From positions 3,472,001-3,536,000 of the forward strand of contig OZ244919.1 of assembly GCA_965221845.1 (NCBI GenBank): a DNA stretch of 64,000 nt, given 5' to 3'. The DNA comes from JAJEFO01 sp965221845. GTDB lineage: Bacteria > Pseudomonadota > Alphaproteobacteria > Rhodobacterales > Rhodobacteraceae. Under the pieces are notes generated by a model. It had not been told where the DNA came from. It worked only from the letters and a program-made list of their open reading frames with translations, and did not search any database. A program made the translations under genes and the position numbers. This document shows positions 26,829-35,839 of the stretch, piece by piece (position 1 is the stretch's first letter; every line of letters begins with the position of its first letter).

Positions 26829-27701
26829 ATGTCCACGAAGGCGTCACGGTCCGCTGCGAGAGCGATGATCTCGCCTGCCGTGCTTCTGCTTCTCGGCTGG
26901 ATGCTGGTTCCGCTTTGCCTGACGCTCTACTTCTCGTTCCTGCGGTACAACCTGCTGCAGATCGGCGACACCCCGTTCGCGGGGTGGGAGAACTACTACT
27001 GGTTCGTCACCGATCCGAGCTTCAAGGCGGCGGTCAGGAACACGCTGGTGCTTGTCGGAGGCGTGCTTGCCATCACAACGGTCGGCGGGCTGTTCGCCGC
27101 GGTTCTTCTCGACCGGCCGATGTTTGGCACCGGGTTCATCCGCATCATGGTGATCGCGCCGTTCTTCGTGATGCCCACGGTTTCGGCGCTTGTCTGGAAA
27201 AACATGTTCATGAACCCGGTGAACGGCATTTTCGGGCGCATCGCGACGGGCCTCGGCTTCCAGCCGGTTGACTTCTTCGGGCAGATTCCCATGGCCTCGA
27301 TCATCATGATCGTGTCCTGGACGTGGCTGCCGTTCGCGACGCTGATCCTGCTGACGGCGCTCCAGTCGCTTGATCAGGAGCAGCTGGAGGCTGCCGAAAT
27401 GGACGGGGCGGGCTGGTGGAACAGGTTCTGGTTCATCATGCTGCCGCACCTCGCTCGCGCGATCACGGTGGTGATCCTGATCCAGACGATCTTCCTTCTG
27501 TCGGTCTTCGCCGAGATCCTCGTCACCACCAACGGAGGGCCGGGCACGGCGACGACCAACCTGACCTACCTGATCTACGTGTCGTCGCTTCTGCAGTTCG
27601 ACGTGGGCATGGGCAGCGCGGGCGGCGTCATTGCCATCATCCTCGCCAACATCGTCGCGATCTTCCTGATGCGGATGATCGGCAGGAACCTCGACGCCTG
27701 A
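26829..27701 (+). CDS. smoF: Polyol ABC transporter permease 1
   Basis: A 290-residue inner-membrane permease of the MalF-like binding-protein-dependent type with six membrane segments, the first at residues 13-35 (ISPAVLLLLGWMLVPLCLTLYF). The EAA loop that contacts the ATPase is EQLEAAEMDGAGWWNRFWFIMLPHL. ATG 26829 is chosen over the long upstream frame, which is a shadow of smoE. It is 14 bp from the second permease gene. Confidence 0.92.
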   Translation: MSTKASRSAARAMISPAVLLLLGWMLVPLCLTLYFSFLRYNLLQIGDTPFAGWENYYWFVTDPSFKAAVRNTLVLVGGVLAITTVGGLFAAVLLDRPMFGTGFIRIMVIAPFFVMPTVSALVWKNMFMNPVNGIFGRIATGLGFQPVDFFGQIPMASIIMIVSWTWLPFATLILLTALQSLDQEQLEAAEMDGAGWWNRFWFIMLPHLARAITVVILIQTIFLLSVFAEILVTTNGGPGTATTNLTYLIYVSSLLQFDVGMGSAGGVIAIILANIVAIFLMRMIGRNLDA

Positions 27702-27714
27702 GGGAGGGGAGAGC

Positions 27715-28548
27715 ATGGCGCGCGCAGTCTCGAACAGGACCAGGGTCGCCAACACGGCCGTTGCCGGAACGCTCGGCTTCGTGATGTTCTTCCCGATCCT
27801 CTGGATACTGGTCCTCGCGTTCAAGACCGAGGAGGACGCGATCCGGGCGCCGCTCGAGGTGCTGTTCGGCTCGGGCTGGACAATGGAAAGCTTCACGACG
27901 GTCCAGGAGCGGTCGGACTACTTCAAGCACTTTTCGAACTCGGTGATCATCTCGCTGGGATCCACGCTGCTCGGGCTGCTGGTTGCAGTTCCGGCAGCCT
28001 GGTCGATGGCGTTCGTCCCGTCCAGGCACACCAGGAACGTCCTGATGTGGATGCTGTCGACCAAGATGCTGCCGCCGGTCGGCGTGCTGGTCCCGATCTA
28101 CCTCATCTTCCGTGACCTCGATCTTCTGGACAGCCGCTTTGGCCTGACGGTCGTGCTGATGCTGATCAACCTGCCGATCATCATCTGGATGCTCTACACG
28201 TACTTCAGGGAGATCCCCGGAGAGATCCTGGAAGCGGCGCGGATGGATGGCGCGAGCCTGCGCAAGGAGATCGTCTACGTGCTCACGCCAATGGCGATCC
28301 CCGGCCTGGCGTCGACCGTGCTGCTGAACATCATCCTGGCCTGGAACGAGGCGTTCTGGACGATCAATCTGACGGCCTCGGACGCAGCGCCGCTGACGCA
28401 GTTCATCGCCAGCTATTCCAGTCCCGAGGGCCTGTTCTACGCCAAGCTCAGCGCGGCTTCGGTAATGGCAATCGCGCCAATCCTGATCATGGGCTGGTTC
28501 AGCCAGAAGCAGCTCGTCCGGGGCCTGACCTTCGGCGCCGTGAAATAG
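27715..28548 (+). CDS. smoG: Polyol ABC transporter permease 2
   Basis: A 277-residue MalG-like permease with six membrane segments (for example AGTLGFVMFFPILWILVLAF at residues 18-37). The EAA loop reads GEILEAARMDGASLRKEIVYVLTP. A GGGAGGGGAGAGC stretch directly precedes the ATG. It partners with the preceding permease and the ATPase 12 bp downstream. Confidence 0.92.
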   Translation: MARAVSNRTRVANTAVAGTLGFVMFFPILWILVLAFKTEEDAIRAPLEVLFGSGWTMESFTTVQERSDYFKHFSNSVIISLGSTLLGLLVAVPAAWSMAFVPSRHTRNVLMWMLSTKMLPPVGVLVPIYLIFRDLDLLDSRFGLTVVLMLINLPIIIWMLYTYFREIPGEILEAARMDGASLRKEIVYVLTPMAIPGLASTVLLNIILAWNEAFWTINLTASDAAPLTQFIASYSSPEGLFYAKLSAASVMAIAPILIMGWFSQKQLVRGLTFGAVK

Positions 28549-28559
28549 GGAAAGGGGAA

Positions 28560-29564
28560 ATGGGACGCATACAGCTCAAGCAGGTGCGGAAGAAATTCGG
28601 TGACGTCGAGGTCATTCCGCCGCTGGACCTGGAGATCGAGGACGGAGAGTTCGTGGTCTTCGTCGGTCCTTCCGGGTGCGGGAAGTCCACCCTCCTGCGC
28701 CTGATCGCGGGCCTCGAGGACACGACCTCGGGAACGATCGAGATCGACGGCAGTGACGCGACCGCGACGCCCCCGGCCAGGCGGGGCCTGGCAATGGTGT
28801 TTCAGTCCTACGCGCTCTATCCGCATATGTCCGTGCGCAGGAACATCGCCTTCCCGATGCGCATGGCGAAGATGAGCAAGGACGAGCAGGACAGGCGGGT
28901 GGAGGCTGCCGCCAGGGCGCTCAACCTGACCGACTACCTGGACCGCAGGCCCGGCCAGCTTTCCGGCGGACAGCGGCAACGCGTTGCCATCGGCCGCGCC
29001 ATCGTGCGCGAGCCGGCCGCGTTCCTGTTCGACGAGCCGCTTTCGAACCTTGACGCGGCACTGCGGGTCGGCATGCGCATGGAGATCTCCGAGCTTCACA
29101 GGAAGCTCGGCACGACGATGATCTACGTCACCCACGACCAGGTCGAAGCCATGACGATGGCGGACAAGATCGTCGTCCTGCGCGCAGGCGTGATCGAGCA
29201 GGTCGGCAGCCCGCTGGAGCTTTACCGCTGCCCGCGCAACCTGTTCGTGGCCGGCTTCATCGGTAGCCCGAAGATGAACTTCGTCGAGGGTGGGGAAGCC
29301 GCCGGGCACGGCGCGCACGCGATCGGGATCAGGCCGGAGCACGTTGACGTCTCGACAGCCGAGGGCCCATGGCAAGGCACGGTTGGCGTGGCGGAGCATC
29401 TGGGCTCGGACACCTTCATCCACATCCATGGCATTCCAGGGTGCGACCCGTTCACCGCGCGCGCGCCCGGCGATGTCGCGGTCAGCCACGGTGATGCGGT
29501 GTTCCTGACGCCGAGCGCCGCGCACATCCACAGGTTCGACGCGAAAGGGCTGCGGATCTCATGA
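28560..29564 (+). CDS. smoK: Polyol ABC transporter ATP-binding protein
   Basis: A 334-residue MalK/UgpC-type ATPase. Walker A is GPSGCGKST at residues 36-44, the signature is LSGGQRQRVAIGRAIVREP, Walker B is AFLFDEPLSNLDA, and the switch His is in VTHDQVEAMTMADKI. A C-terminal TOBE-like regulatory domain begins near residue 240 (NFVEGGEAAGHGAHAIGIRPEH). Its stop overlaps the smoS start as ATGA. Confidence 0.93.
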   Translation: MGRIQLKQVRKKFGDVEVIPPLDLEIEDGEFVVFVGPSGCGKSTLLRLIAGLEDTTSGTIEIDGSDATATPPARRGLAMVFQSYALYPHMSVRRNIAFPMRMAKMSKDEQDRRVEAAARALNLTDYLDRRPGQLSGGQRQRVAIGRAIVREPAAFLFDEPLSNLDAALRVGMRMEISELHRKLGTTMIYVTHDQVEAMTMADKIVVLRAGVIEQVGSPLELYRCPRNLFVAGFIGSPKMNFVEGGEAAGHGAHAIGIRPEHVDVSTAEGPWQGTVGVAEHLGSDTFIHIHGIPGCDPFTARAPGDVAVSHGDAVFLTPSAAHIHRFDAKGLRIS

Positions 29565-30325
29565 AGCGGCTTGACGGAAAGGTCGCCCTTGTCACGGGCG
29601 GCGCGCGCGGGATCGGCCGCGCGATCTGCGAGTCCTATGCACGCGAAGGGGCCAGGGTCGCGGTTGCCGACTTGCTGGACGCCGGCGCAAGGGAGACCGC
29701 CGCGGCCGCGGGCGGCCTGGCCGTGCCGATGGACGTCACCGACATCGCCTCGATCCGGGCCGGCGTTGCCGAAGCGGAGGAGGCCTGGGGCGGGATAGAC
29801 ATACTGGTCAACGGCGCCGGCATCTTCAACATGGCCTCGATCGACAGGATCACGCCCGAAGACTACCGCCGCCAGTACGACGTGAACGTCGGCGGCACGA
29901 TTTTCGCCTGCCAGGCGGTCATTCCGTCGATGAGGAGGCGCGGTGGCGGCGCGATCGTGAACTTCGCCAGCCAGGCCGGCCGCCGGGGAGAGCCCAACGT
30001 CACCGTCTACTGCTCGACCAAGGCGGCGGTGATCTCGATCACCCAGTCCCTGGCGCTGGAACTGGCGGGCGACAACATCCGGGTCAACGGCGTCGCGCCT
30101 GGCGTGATCGACACCCCGATGTGGGACGTCGTCGACGCGCAATTCGCCGAGCACGAGGGCAAGCCGAAGGGACAGAAGAAGCGCGAGGTCGGCGCTGCCG
30201 TTCCATTGGGCCGCATGGGCGACCCGACGGACGTCGCCGGTCCTTGCGTGTTCCTTGCTTCCGACGAGGCCCGATACGTCACCGCGCAGACGCTGAACGT
30301 GGACGGCGGGAACTGGATGAGCTGA
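29561..30325 (+). CDS. smoS: Polyol dehydrogenase, SDR family (sorbitol/galactitol dehydrogenase)
   Basis: A 254-residue short-chain dehydrogenase. The NAD fold motif is VTGGARGIGRAI at residues 11-22, NGAG is present, and the catalytic Ser/Tyr/Lys set is in FASQAGRRGEPNVTVYCSTKAAV. The C-terminal RYVTAQTLNVDGGNWMS is typical of SmoS. Homologues oxidise sorbitol to fructose and galactitol to a tagatose. It overlaps both neighbours (ATGA with smoK, TGATG with the mannitol dehydrogenase), so all are coupled. Confidence 0.9.
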   Translation: MKRLDGKVALVTGGARGIGRAICESYAREGARVAVADLLDAGARETAAAAGGLAVPMDVTDIASIRAGVAEAEEAWGGIDILVNGAGIFNMASIDRITPEDYRRQYDVNVGGTIFACQAVIPSMRRRGGGAIVNFASQAGRRGEPNVTVYCSTKAAVISITQSLALELAGDNIRVNGVAPGVIDTPMWDVVDAQFAEHEGKPKGQKKREVGAAVPLGRMGDPTDVAGPCVFLASDEARYVTAQTLNVDGGNWMS

Positions 30326-31803
30326 TGCTTCGTCCGGTGAAGCTGTCGAACGCGAATCTGGGCAGGCTGCCCGAGGGCGTGCTGGCGCCGGGCTACGACC
30401 GGTCTCGCCTGGCCGCCGGGATCGTTCACATCGGGCTCGGCAATTTCCACCGCGCCCACCAGGCCTGGTACCTGCACAGGCTGATGCAGGCTGGCGAGGC
30501 CCTCGACTGGGCCATCGTCGGCGCAGGCGTGCGGCCCTGCGACGAGGCGCAGCGGCGGAAGCTGGCGGCGCAGGACTGCCTGACGACGCTGATCGGGCTG
30601 GACCCGTCGGGCAGTTCCGTCGAGGTCGTGGGCTCGATGGTCGACTACGTCCCTGTCGCGGAGGGCAACGGCCCCCTGATCGAGCGCATGGCCGATCCCG
30701 CGATCCGCATCGTGGCGACGACGGTCACCGAGGGAGGGTACTACATCGACCCGGCATCGAAGGGCTTTGACGCCGCCCACCCCGACATCCGGCATGACGC
30801 CGACAATCCGGACGCGCCGCGCACCGCGTTCGGGGCCATCGTCGCCGCACTGGCCCGCCGCCGCGCAGCCGGGGCAGGGCCGTTCACCTTGCAAAGCTGC
30901 GACAATCTGCAGGGCAACGGCGCGATCATGCGGCAGGCCGTGGTCTCGCTCGCGCGCCTCAGCGACCCGGGTCTCGCCGACTGGATCAGCGCCCGCTGCA
31001 GCTTTCCCGATTCCATGGTCGACTGCATCGTGCCCGCGACCGGTCCCGGGGAGCTTGCGCTGGTCCGTGAGCTGGGCATCGACGACGCGGTTCCCGTCAC
31101 CCATGAAGACTTCCGCCAATGGGTGATCGAGGACAGCTTCTGCGCCGGCCGCCCGCCCTGGGAAACGGTCGGAGCCACGATGGCCGATCAGGTGCACGAC
31201 CACGAGGCCATGAAGATACGCATCCTGAACGGCGGACATCAGGTGATCGCGGTCCCCGGCGAGATCCTGTCTGTCGCGACGATCTCCGGGTGCATGCAGC
31301 ATCCCCTGATCGCCCCCCTGTTCCGCAAGGTGGCGATGGACGAGATCGTGCCGCATGTCCGTCCCGTTCCCGGCATGACGCCCGCCGCATACGTGGATCT
31401 GGTCGACCGCCGGTTTTCCAACCCCCGGATCATCGATACCACGCGCCGGGTGGCCTTTGACGGTTCCTCCCGCCACACCGGCTTCGTCCTGCCGGTGATC
31501 CGCGACGCGCTGGCGGCCGAGATGCCGATCGAGGGACTTGCCCTGACGGAGGCGCTCTGGGCGCGCATGTGCGAGGGCTCGCGGGAGGACGGAAGCGTGA
31601 TCGAACCCAATGACCCGATGTGGGACGCCCTGACGGCCGCGGCCCGGGCCGCCAGGGAGAGACCCCTTGCATGGCTCGAGCAGCACGGGCTCTACGGCGG
31701 CCTGGCCGACAGCCGCCGTTTTTCGGAGGCCTTTTCGCGGTGGCTCGCCCTGATCTGGTCCGACGGCACCGAAGCCGCGATCGAAAGCTTTCTGGGCAGA
31801 TGA
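30325..31803 (+). CDS. mtlK: Mannitol 2-dehydrogenase family protein
   Basis: A 492-residue long-chain polyol dehydrogenase that oxidises mannitol (or arabitol/sorbitol) to the ketose with NAD. Visible blocks are GIVHIGLGNFHRAHQAWYLHRL, the N-terminal Rossmann signature WAIVGAGVR, TLQSCDNLQGNG, and the catalytic lysine region MKIRILNGGHQVIAVPG. Length fits the family. ATG 30325 overlaps the smoS stop. It is followed 30 bp later by a zinc alcohol dehydrogenase. Confidence 0.93.
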   Translation: MLRPVKLSNANLGRLPEGVLAPGYDRSRLAAGIVHIGLGNFHRAHQAWYLHRLMQAGEALDWAIVGAGVRPCDEAQRRKLAAQDCLTTLIGLDPSGSSVEVVGSMVDYVPVAEGNGPLIERMADPAIRIVATTVTEGGYYIDPASKGFDAAHPDIRHDADNPDAPRTAFGAIVAALARRRAAGAGPFTLQSCDNLQGNGAIMRQAVVSLARLSDPGLADWISARCSFPDSMVDCIVPATGPGELALVRELGIDDAVPVTHEDFRQWVIEDSFCAGRPPWETVGATMADQVHDHEAMKIRILNGGHQVIAVPGEILSVATISGCMQHPLIAPLFRKVAMDEIVPHVRPVPGMTPAAYVDLVDRRFSNPRIIDTTRRVAFDGSSRHTGFVLPVIRDALAAEMPIEGLALTEALWARMCEGSREDGSVIEPNDPMWDALTAAARAARERPLAWLEQHGLYGGLADSRRFSEAFSRWLALIWSDGTEAAIESFLGR

Positions 31804-31833
31804 ACGCCCAGAGATCCACGCCCGGAGTATTGA

Positions 31834-32826
31834 ATGAAGGCGGTCTGGTTCCCGTCGCCAAATGAGGTCAAGGTCGGCACTCTGCCCGACCCGAGCCCTG
31901 GCCCCGGGGAAGTTCTCGTTCGTGTCAAGGCAAGCGGACTCTGCCACACGGACATCGAAGTCATGCGATGCAACTACGGGACGTCGACCTTCCCGATCGT
32001 GCCAGGCCACGAATTCGCCGGAGAGGTCGCCGAATGCGGCGCCGGGGTGACGGGCCTTTCCATCGGGGACCGTGTCGTCGTCGACCCCAATCTCGAATGC
32101 GGCAACTGCCGGGCGTGCCGGCGCGGCTGGACGCATCTCTGCGAGAGCCTTGGCGCCTACGGGGTCACGGCCGACGGCGGTTTCGCAGAGTATTGTGCCG
32201 TGCGCGCGGACGCAGTGCACGCGATCGGGGACACGAGCTTCGCGGAGGCCGCGCTGACGGAGCCTGTGGGATGTGTCCTGAACGGGTTGTCGCCGCTTCG
32301 CAACAGGCTGGTTGAGAGGGCCATCGTCTTCGGCACCGGGCCCATGGGCCTTTTGCTGGGGCTGGTGCTCAAGTCACGCGGCACGCCTGAAGTGGTCATG
32401 GTCGATCGGCTCGAGGACCGGCTGCGCATGGCCGAGAGCGTGGGCTTGCGCGCGGTGGCGGATGGAGCTGGCGAGATGGACGGCCTGAAGGCATCCTGTG
32501 ACCTGGCCATTGATGCTTCCGGCGTTCCTGCGGTCGTTGAGCAGCTCCCGGAATATGTCGGGGCTGGCGGCGCGATGCTTGTCTTCGGCGTAAGCCCGCC
32601 CGATGCCAGGATCGCCGTTTCCCCGTTTGATCTCTTCCGTCGCCAGCTTTCGTTTTTCGGTACGCATTCATTGAATCACAACATTCCTGAAGCGCTGCAA
32701 TCGCTGAGCGCGATTGGCGGATCCGCGAAGGCGGTCATCAGTCATCAGGTGACGTTCGAGGAAATCGCCGCCATCATGGCGGGGCGACACCGGCCGGGAA
32801 GCATGAAGACGCAGCTGGCGATCTGA
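31834..32826 (+). CDS. Zinc-dependent alcohol/polyol dehydrogenase (MDR family)
   Basis: A 330-residue medium-chain dehydrogenase. Catalytic zinc ligands are Cys37 in GLCHTD and His59/Glu60 in VPGHEF; the four structural-zinc cysteines are at residues 89, 92, 95 and 103 (ECGNCRACRRGWTHLC). The Rossmann motif is FGTGPMGLLLGLVL. It ends the polyol operon. Substrate is unknown; a polyol or sugar such as galactitol is suggested by context. A third dehydrogenase in one operon suggests that several stereoisomers are used. Confidence 0.88.
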   Translation: MKAVWFPSPNEVKVGTLPDPSPGPGEVLVRVKASGLCHTDIEVMRCNYGTSTFPIVPGHEFAGEVAECGAGVTGLSIGDRVVVDPNLECGNCRACRRGWTHLCESLGAYGVTADGGFAEYCAVRADAVHAIGDTSFAEAALTEPVGCVLNGLSPLRNRLVERAIVFGTGPMGLLLGLVLKSRGTPEVVMVDRLEDRLRMAESVGLRAVADGAGEMDGLKASCDLAIDASGVPAVVEQLPEYVGAGGAMLVFGVSPPDARIAVSPFDLFRRQLSFFGTHSLNHNIPEALQSLSAIGGSAKAVISHQVTFEEIAAIMAGRHRPGSMKTQLAI

Positions 32827-33155
32827 GATCCTGCAACTGGAAGTGGCGGTGCGTTGGCGCCAGCGAGTCGCGGCGGTCGGCAGGCTGGACCGGGGCGTCC
32901 GTCATCCGGACATGGACGGTGATGCCGCGCTGGCCGAGATCCGTCGGCATGCCGCCCAAACGGCCCTGGGCGTGGGCGGATTCGCGAAAGCCGCGGAATC
33001 GCGGCTTCAGACGAAGGGGCCGAGGCGTGAAACTCCCTGTCATCAAGGCTCCGAAGGGATTCCGCCACCGCCATGAGGGAACCGCATCCCCGTCAGCGAC
33101 CGGCCTGCCAAGGTCGGGCAGCGCGCGCGGCCGCGGAGTTCGTTCCTTGCCGAAC
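32827..33155. other. Spacer without recognised gene
   Basis: About 330 bp between two convergent genes. A clear terminator hairpin was not found, and the open frames show no motif. Confidence 0.45.
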
Positions 33156-34244
33156 TCATGCGGGTCGGGAGGCGCGATGCGGAAAGAGGGCATGGTCCTG
33201 GCTCCGTGCCAGTCGTCCGGTATGGAAGTCCGGCGGGATCGAATCCACGCCTTCCAGCACCAGGCCCAGAATGCTCTCCGCGACCTTGGGCGCAACGCCA
33301 AAGCCGATCTTGAAGCCCCCGTTGGCGACGTGGTGGCCCGCGCGCCCCGGCCACGGCCCGAGCAGCGGCGCCCGCGTGACGCAGCGTGGCCGGACCCCCG
33401 CCCAGCGCTCGATGACCGCGGCGTCGGCCAGGGCCGGCATCATTCTCCCCGCACGGCGAAGGATGCCGTCGAGGCCGCCGTCAGTCGCTGCCGGCGCGGC
33501 GAAGTCACGCTCCGAAGTGGAGCCGACCGCCAGCGTGCCGTCGAGATGCGGCACGAGGTGAAGGCCGTCGGCAAAGATCTGCGGCTGGCCCCGGGCGTCG
33601 TGGCGAAGGAGCGCGGCCTGTCCCTTCACGCCGCCCCCGACCGGCCGTCCGAGCGCAGCGCCGAGTTCCAGCAGCCCTCGCCAGCCGGTCGCCCAGACGA
33701 CCTGCCCCTGGTCGGGCCCGTCGGCAACGATGCTCCCTCCGCCCGCCCGAACTGCGGTCGCAAGGCTCCGGATGGCGGCGCGCGGGCGGATGATGGCCGA
33801 CAGGGTGTCACGGACGAGCAGCCTGGTGGGCGAGGGCGGACTCCAGCCGCCGGCTTCCCGAACGTCGATGACATCCCAGGATGCGCATTCGCCCCAGTTT
33901 GCCCGCGCGGCGCCGGCGCGGCCGCGGGCCCGCGCGACGTCGCGCTCGCGCATGAGCGGCTGCAGTCGGCCGGCACGCGCGAAGCCGGAGGAGACGCCTG
34001 AAGCCGCGTCGACCCCCTCCCAGAATTCCCGGGCCCCTGTCAGGCTCTCGAGCTGGTACTGCTTCAGCGCGTCCCAGGGTTCGGGCACGAAGGGCTGGAG
34101 CGCGCCGACCAGCCCGCCCGACGCGCCTGAGCCGGGGCCGTTCGGGTCGATGACCCGGACCCGGGCGCCGCCCTGCAGGGCCTTCCATGCGATGGCGAGC
34201 CCGAAGACGCCCGCTCCCCGCACCGTCACGTCGGCGATTGCCAA
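33156..34244 (-). CDS. FAD-dependent oxidoreductase (DadA/MnmC C-terminal-domain type)
   Basis: A 362-residue DAO-family flavoprotein with the FAD fold VRGAGVFGLAIAWKAL at residues 8-23 and SGASGGLVGALQPFVPE, a block also found in the oxidoreductase half of the fused tRNA-modifying enzyme MnmC. The C-terminal half has ERWAGVRPRCVTRAPLLGP and VANGGFKIGFGVAPKVAE. It lies head to head with mnmD, whose product is the other half of MnmC. The likely role is therefore to convert cmnm5(s2)U34 to nm5(s2)U34 in tRNA, which is inference; amino acid oxidase is the alternative. Confidence 0.75.
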   Translation of the reverse strand: MAIADVTVRGAGVFGLAIAWKALQGGARVRVIDPNGPGSGASGGLVGALQPFVPEPWDALKQYQLESLTGAREFWEGVDAASGVSSGFARAGRLQPLMRERDVARARGRAGAARANWGECASWDVIDVREAGGWSPPSPTRLLVRDTLSAIIRPRAAIRSLATAVRAGGGSIVADGPDQGQVVWATGWRGLLELGAALGRPVGGGVKGQAALLRHDARGQPQIFADGLHLVPHLDGTLAVGSTSERDFAAPAATDGGLDGILRRAGRMMPALADAAVIERWAGVRPRCVTRAPLLGPWPGRAGHHVANGGFKIGFGVAPKVAESILGLVLEGVDSIPPDFHTGRLARSQDHALFPHRASRPA

Positions 34245-34298
34245 GGCGTCCCTCCGTTGTCACTGTCGCCGCGGAACGGACCAACCTTAGGGAACGGC

Positions 34299-34967
34299 TT
34301 GCCGGACGACCAGCATCCCGACCTGGAGTGGCGGGGCCGCGTGCCTGTCGCGTCGCGCTACGGCGATCCGTACTATTCGCTCGACGACGGGCTTGCCGAG
34401 GCAAGGCATGTCTTTCTTGCAGGCAACGGACTGCCCGGCCGGCTTGTGCCGGGATTCCATGTTGCCGAACTCGGGTTCGGAACCGGGCTCAATGCCTTGG
34501 CGGCGTGGGCCATGTGGCGCGAATCCGGCCAGCCGGGTTCGCTGCGCTTCACGTCATTCGAGCGCTTTCCGATGGCGCCTGCCGACATGTCCAGGGCCCT
34601 GTCGGCCTTTCCGGAGGTTTCCGGCCTGGCCAGGCCGCTCGTCGCCGCCATGGAGTCGTCCAGGGGGGAGTTCGCGGCCCGCGGCCTGCGCCTCAGGGTC
34701 GTCTTGGGAGACGCCCGCGAAACCCTTGCGCGCTGGGAGGGCGTCGCGGACGCGTGGTTTCTTGACGGGTTCTCCCCGGCAAGGAACCCGTGCCTCTGGA
34801 CGCCGCGTCTCCTGCGCCAGGTCGCGCTTCATACCCGGCCCGGCGGGACCGCGGCGACCTACAGCGCGGCCAGGGCCGTGCGCGCGGGCCTTGCGGATGC
34901 CGGCTTCATGGTCGAGCGCTTGTCCGGATTCGGTCGCAAGCGTCACATGACTGTCGCCCGCAGATGA
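34299..34967 (+). CDS. mnmD: tRNA 5-methylaminomethyl-2-thiouridine methyltransferase MnmD
   Basis: A 222-residue Rossmann methyltransferase (DUF752) that adds the final methyl group of mnm5s2U34 in tRNA. The LEWRGRVPVASRYGDPYYSLDDGLAEARHVFL block is diagnostic, followed by the SAM motif VAELGFGTGLNALAAW and AWFLDGFSPARNP. No ATG is available; TTG 34299 has AGGGA at good spacing and starts close to the conserved block, while TTG 34257 would add 14 residues. Its start lies within about 60 bp of the divergent oxidoreductase start. The stop overlaps the next gene as ATGA. Confidence 0.85.
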   Translation: MPDDQHPDLEWRGRVPVASRYGDPYYSLDDGLAEARHVFLAGNGLPGRLVPGFHVAELGFGTGLNALAAWAMWRESGQPGSLRFTSFERFPMAPADMSRALSAFPEVSGLARPLVAAMESSRGEFAARGLRLRVVLGDARETLARWEGVADAWFLDGFSPARNPCLWTPRLLRQVALHTRPGGTAATYSAARAVRAGLADAGFMVERLSGFGRKRHMTVARR

Positions 34968-35839
34968 CGTCACGGTCGAACCGGGACGGCATCCTCCTGA
35001 TGATCGCGACGGCGTTCCTGTTCGCCTTGCAGGACGGCATCTCCCGGCATCTGGCGGTGACGTACAACACCTTCATGGTCGTGATGATCCGGTACTGGTT
35101 CTTCGCCGCCTTCGTCATTGCCGTTGCCGCGCGCCGGCCAGGAGGCGTGCCTGCGGCCGCGGCCACCTCCCAGCCGATGCTCCAGCTGTTCCGCAGCCTC
35201 CTGCTCGCAGGCGAGATCTGCGTTGCGGTGTTCGGCTTCACGCTTCTGGGGCTGGTCGAGAGCCATGCGATCTTTGCCATGCATCCGCTGATCGTGACTG
35301 CGCTTGCGGGGCCGCTGCTTGGCGAACGGGCCGGGTGGCGACGATGGCTTGCCGTCCTTGCCGGCTTTGTCGGCATGCTGATCATCCTTCAGCCCGGCAC
35401 GGGCGTGTTCCGGGGGGCCGCGGTGATTCCGGTGGTCTCGGCCTTCATGTTCGCGCTCTATTCGCTGACGACCCGCTATGCAGCGCGGCGGGACGATGCC
35501 GTGACGTCCTTTTTCTGGACCGGGGCCGCCGGAGCCGCGGTCATGACGTTCGCGGGCCTGCCGAACTGGGAATGGATGGCGCCCGGCGACTGGCTGTGGA
35601 TGCTGGCGCTCTGCGTGACCGGCCTTGCTGGCCATTGGCTTCTGATTCGCTGCTACGAGCTGGCCGAGGCGAGCGCCGTGCAGCCCTTCGCCTACCTGCA
35701 CCAGGTCTTCGCGGCGCTCGTCGGCATCTTCGTGTTTCAGGAGGGCTTGAAGGCAAACGTCGCGATGGGGGCCGCAGTCATCCTCGCTGCAGGGGCGTTC
35801 GCGCTCTGGCGCGCCCATGTCCAGCGGCGGGAAGACTAG
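34964..35839 (+). CDS. EamA/DMT-family transporter
   Basis: A 291-residue membrane protein with ten predicted segments in two EamA repeats (LLMIATAFLFALQDGISRHLA at the N-terminus and a second repeat from IPVVSAFMFALYSLTTRYAA). Family members export amino acids or other metabolites; the substrate is unknown. ATG 34964 overlaps the mnmD stop. The stop codon TAG (35837-35839) lies exactly at the left border of an IS5-family insertion; the last base of the stop is the first base of the element. Confidence 0.88.
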   Translation: MTSRSNRDGILLMIATAFLFALQDGISRHLAVTYNTFMVVMIRYWFFAAFVIAVAARRPGGVPAAAATSQPMLQLFRSLLLAGEICVAVFGFTLLGLVESHAIFAMHPLIVTALAGPLLGERAGWRRWLAVLAGFVGMLIILQPGTGVFRGAAVIPVVSAFMFALYSLTTRYAARRDDAVTSFFWTGAAGAAVMTFAGLPNWEWMAPGDWLWMLALCVTGLAGHWLLIRCYELAEASAVQPFAYLHQVFAALVGIFVFQEGLKANVAMGAAVILAAGAFALWRAHVQRRED

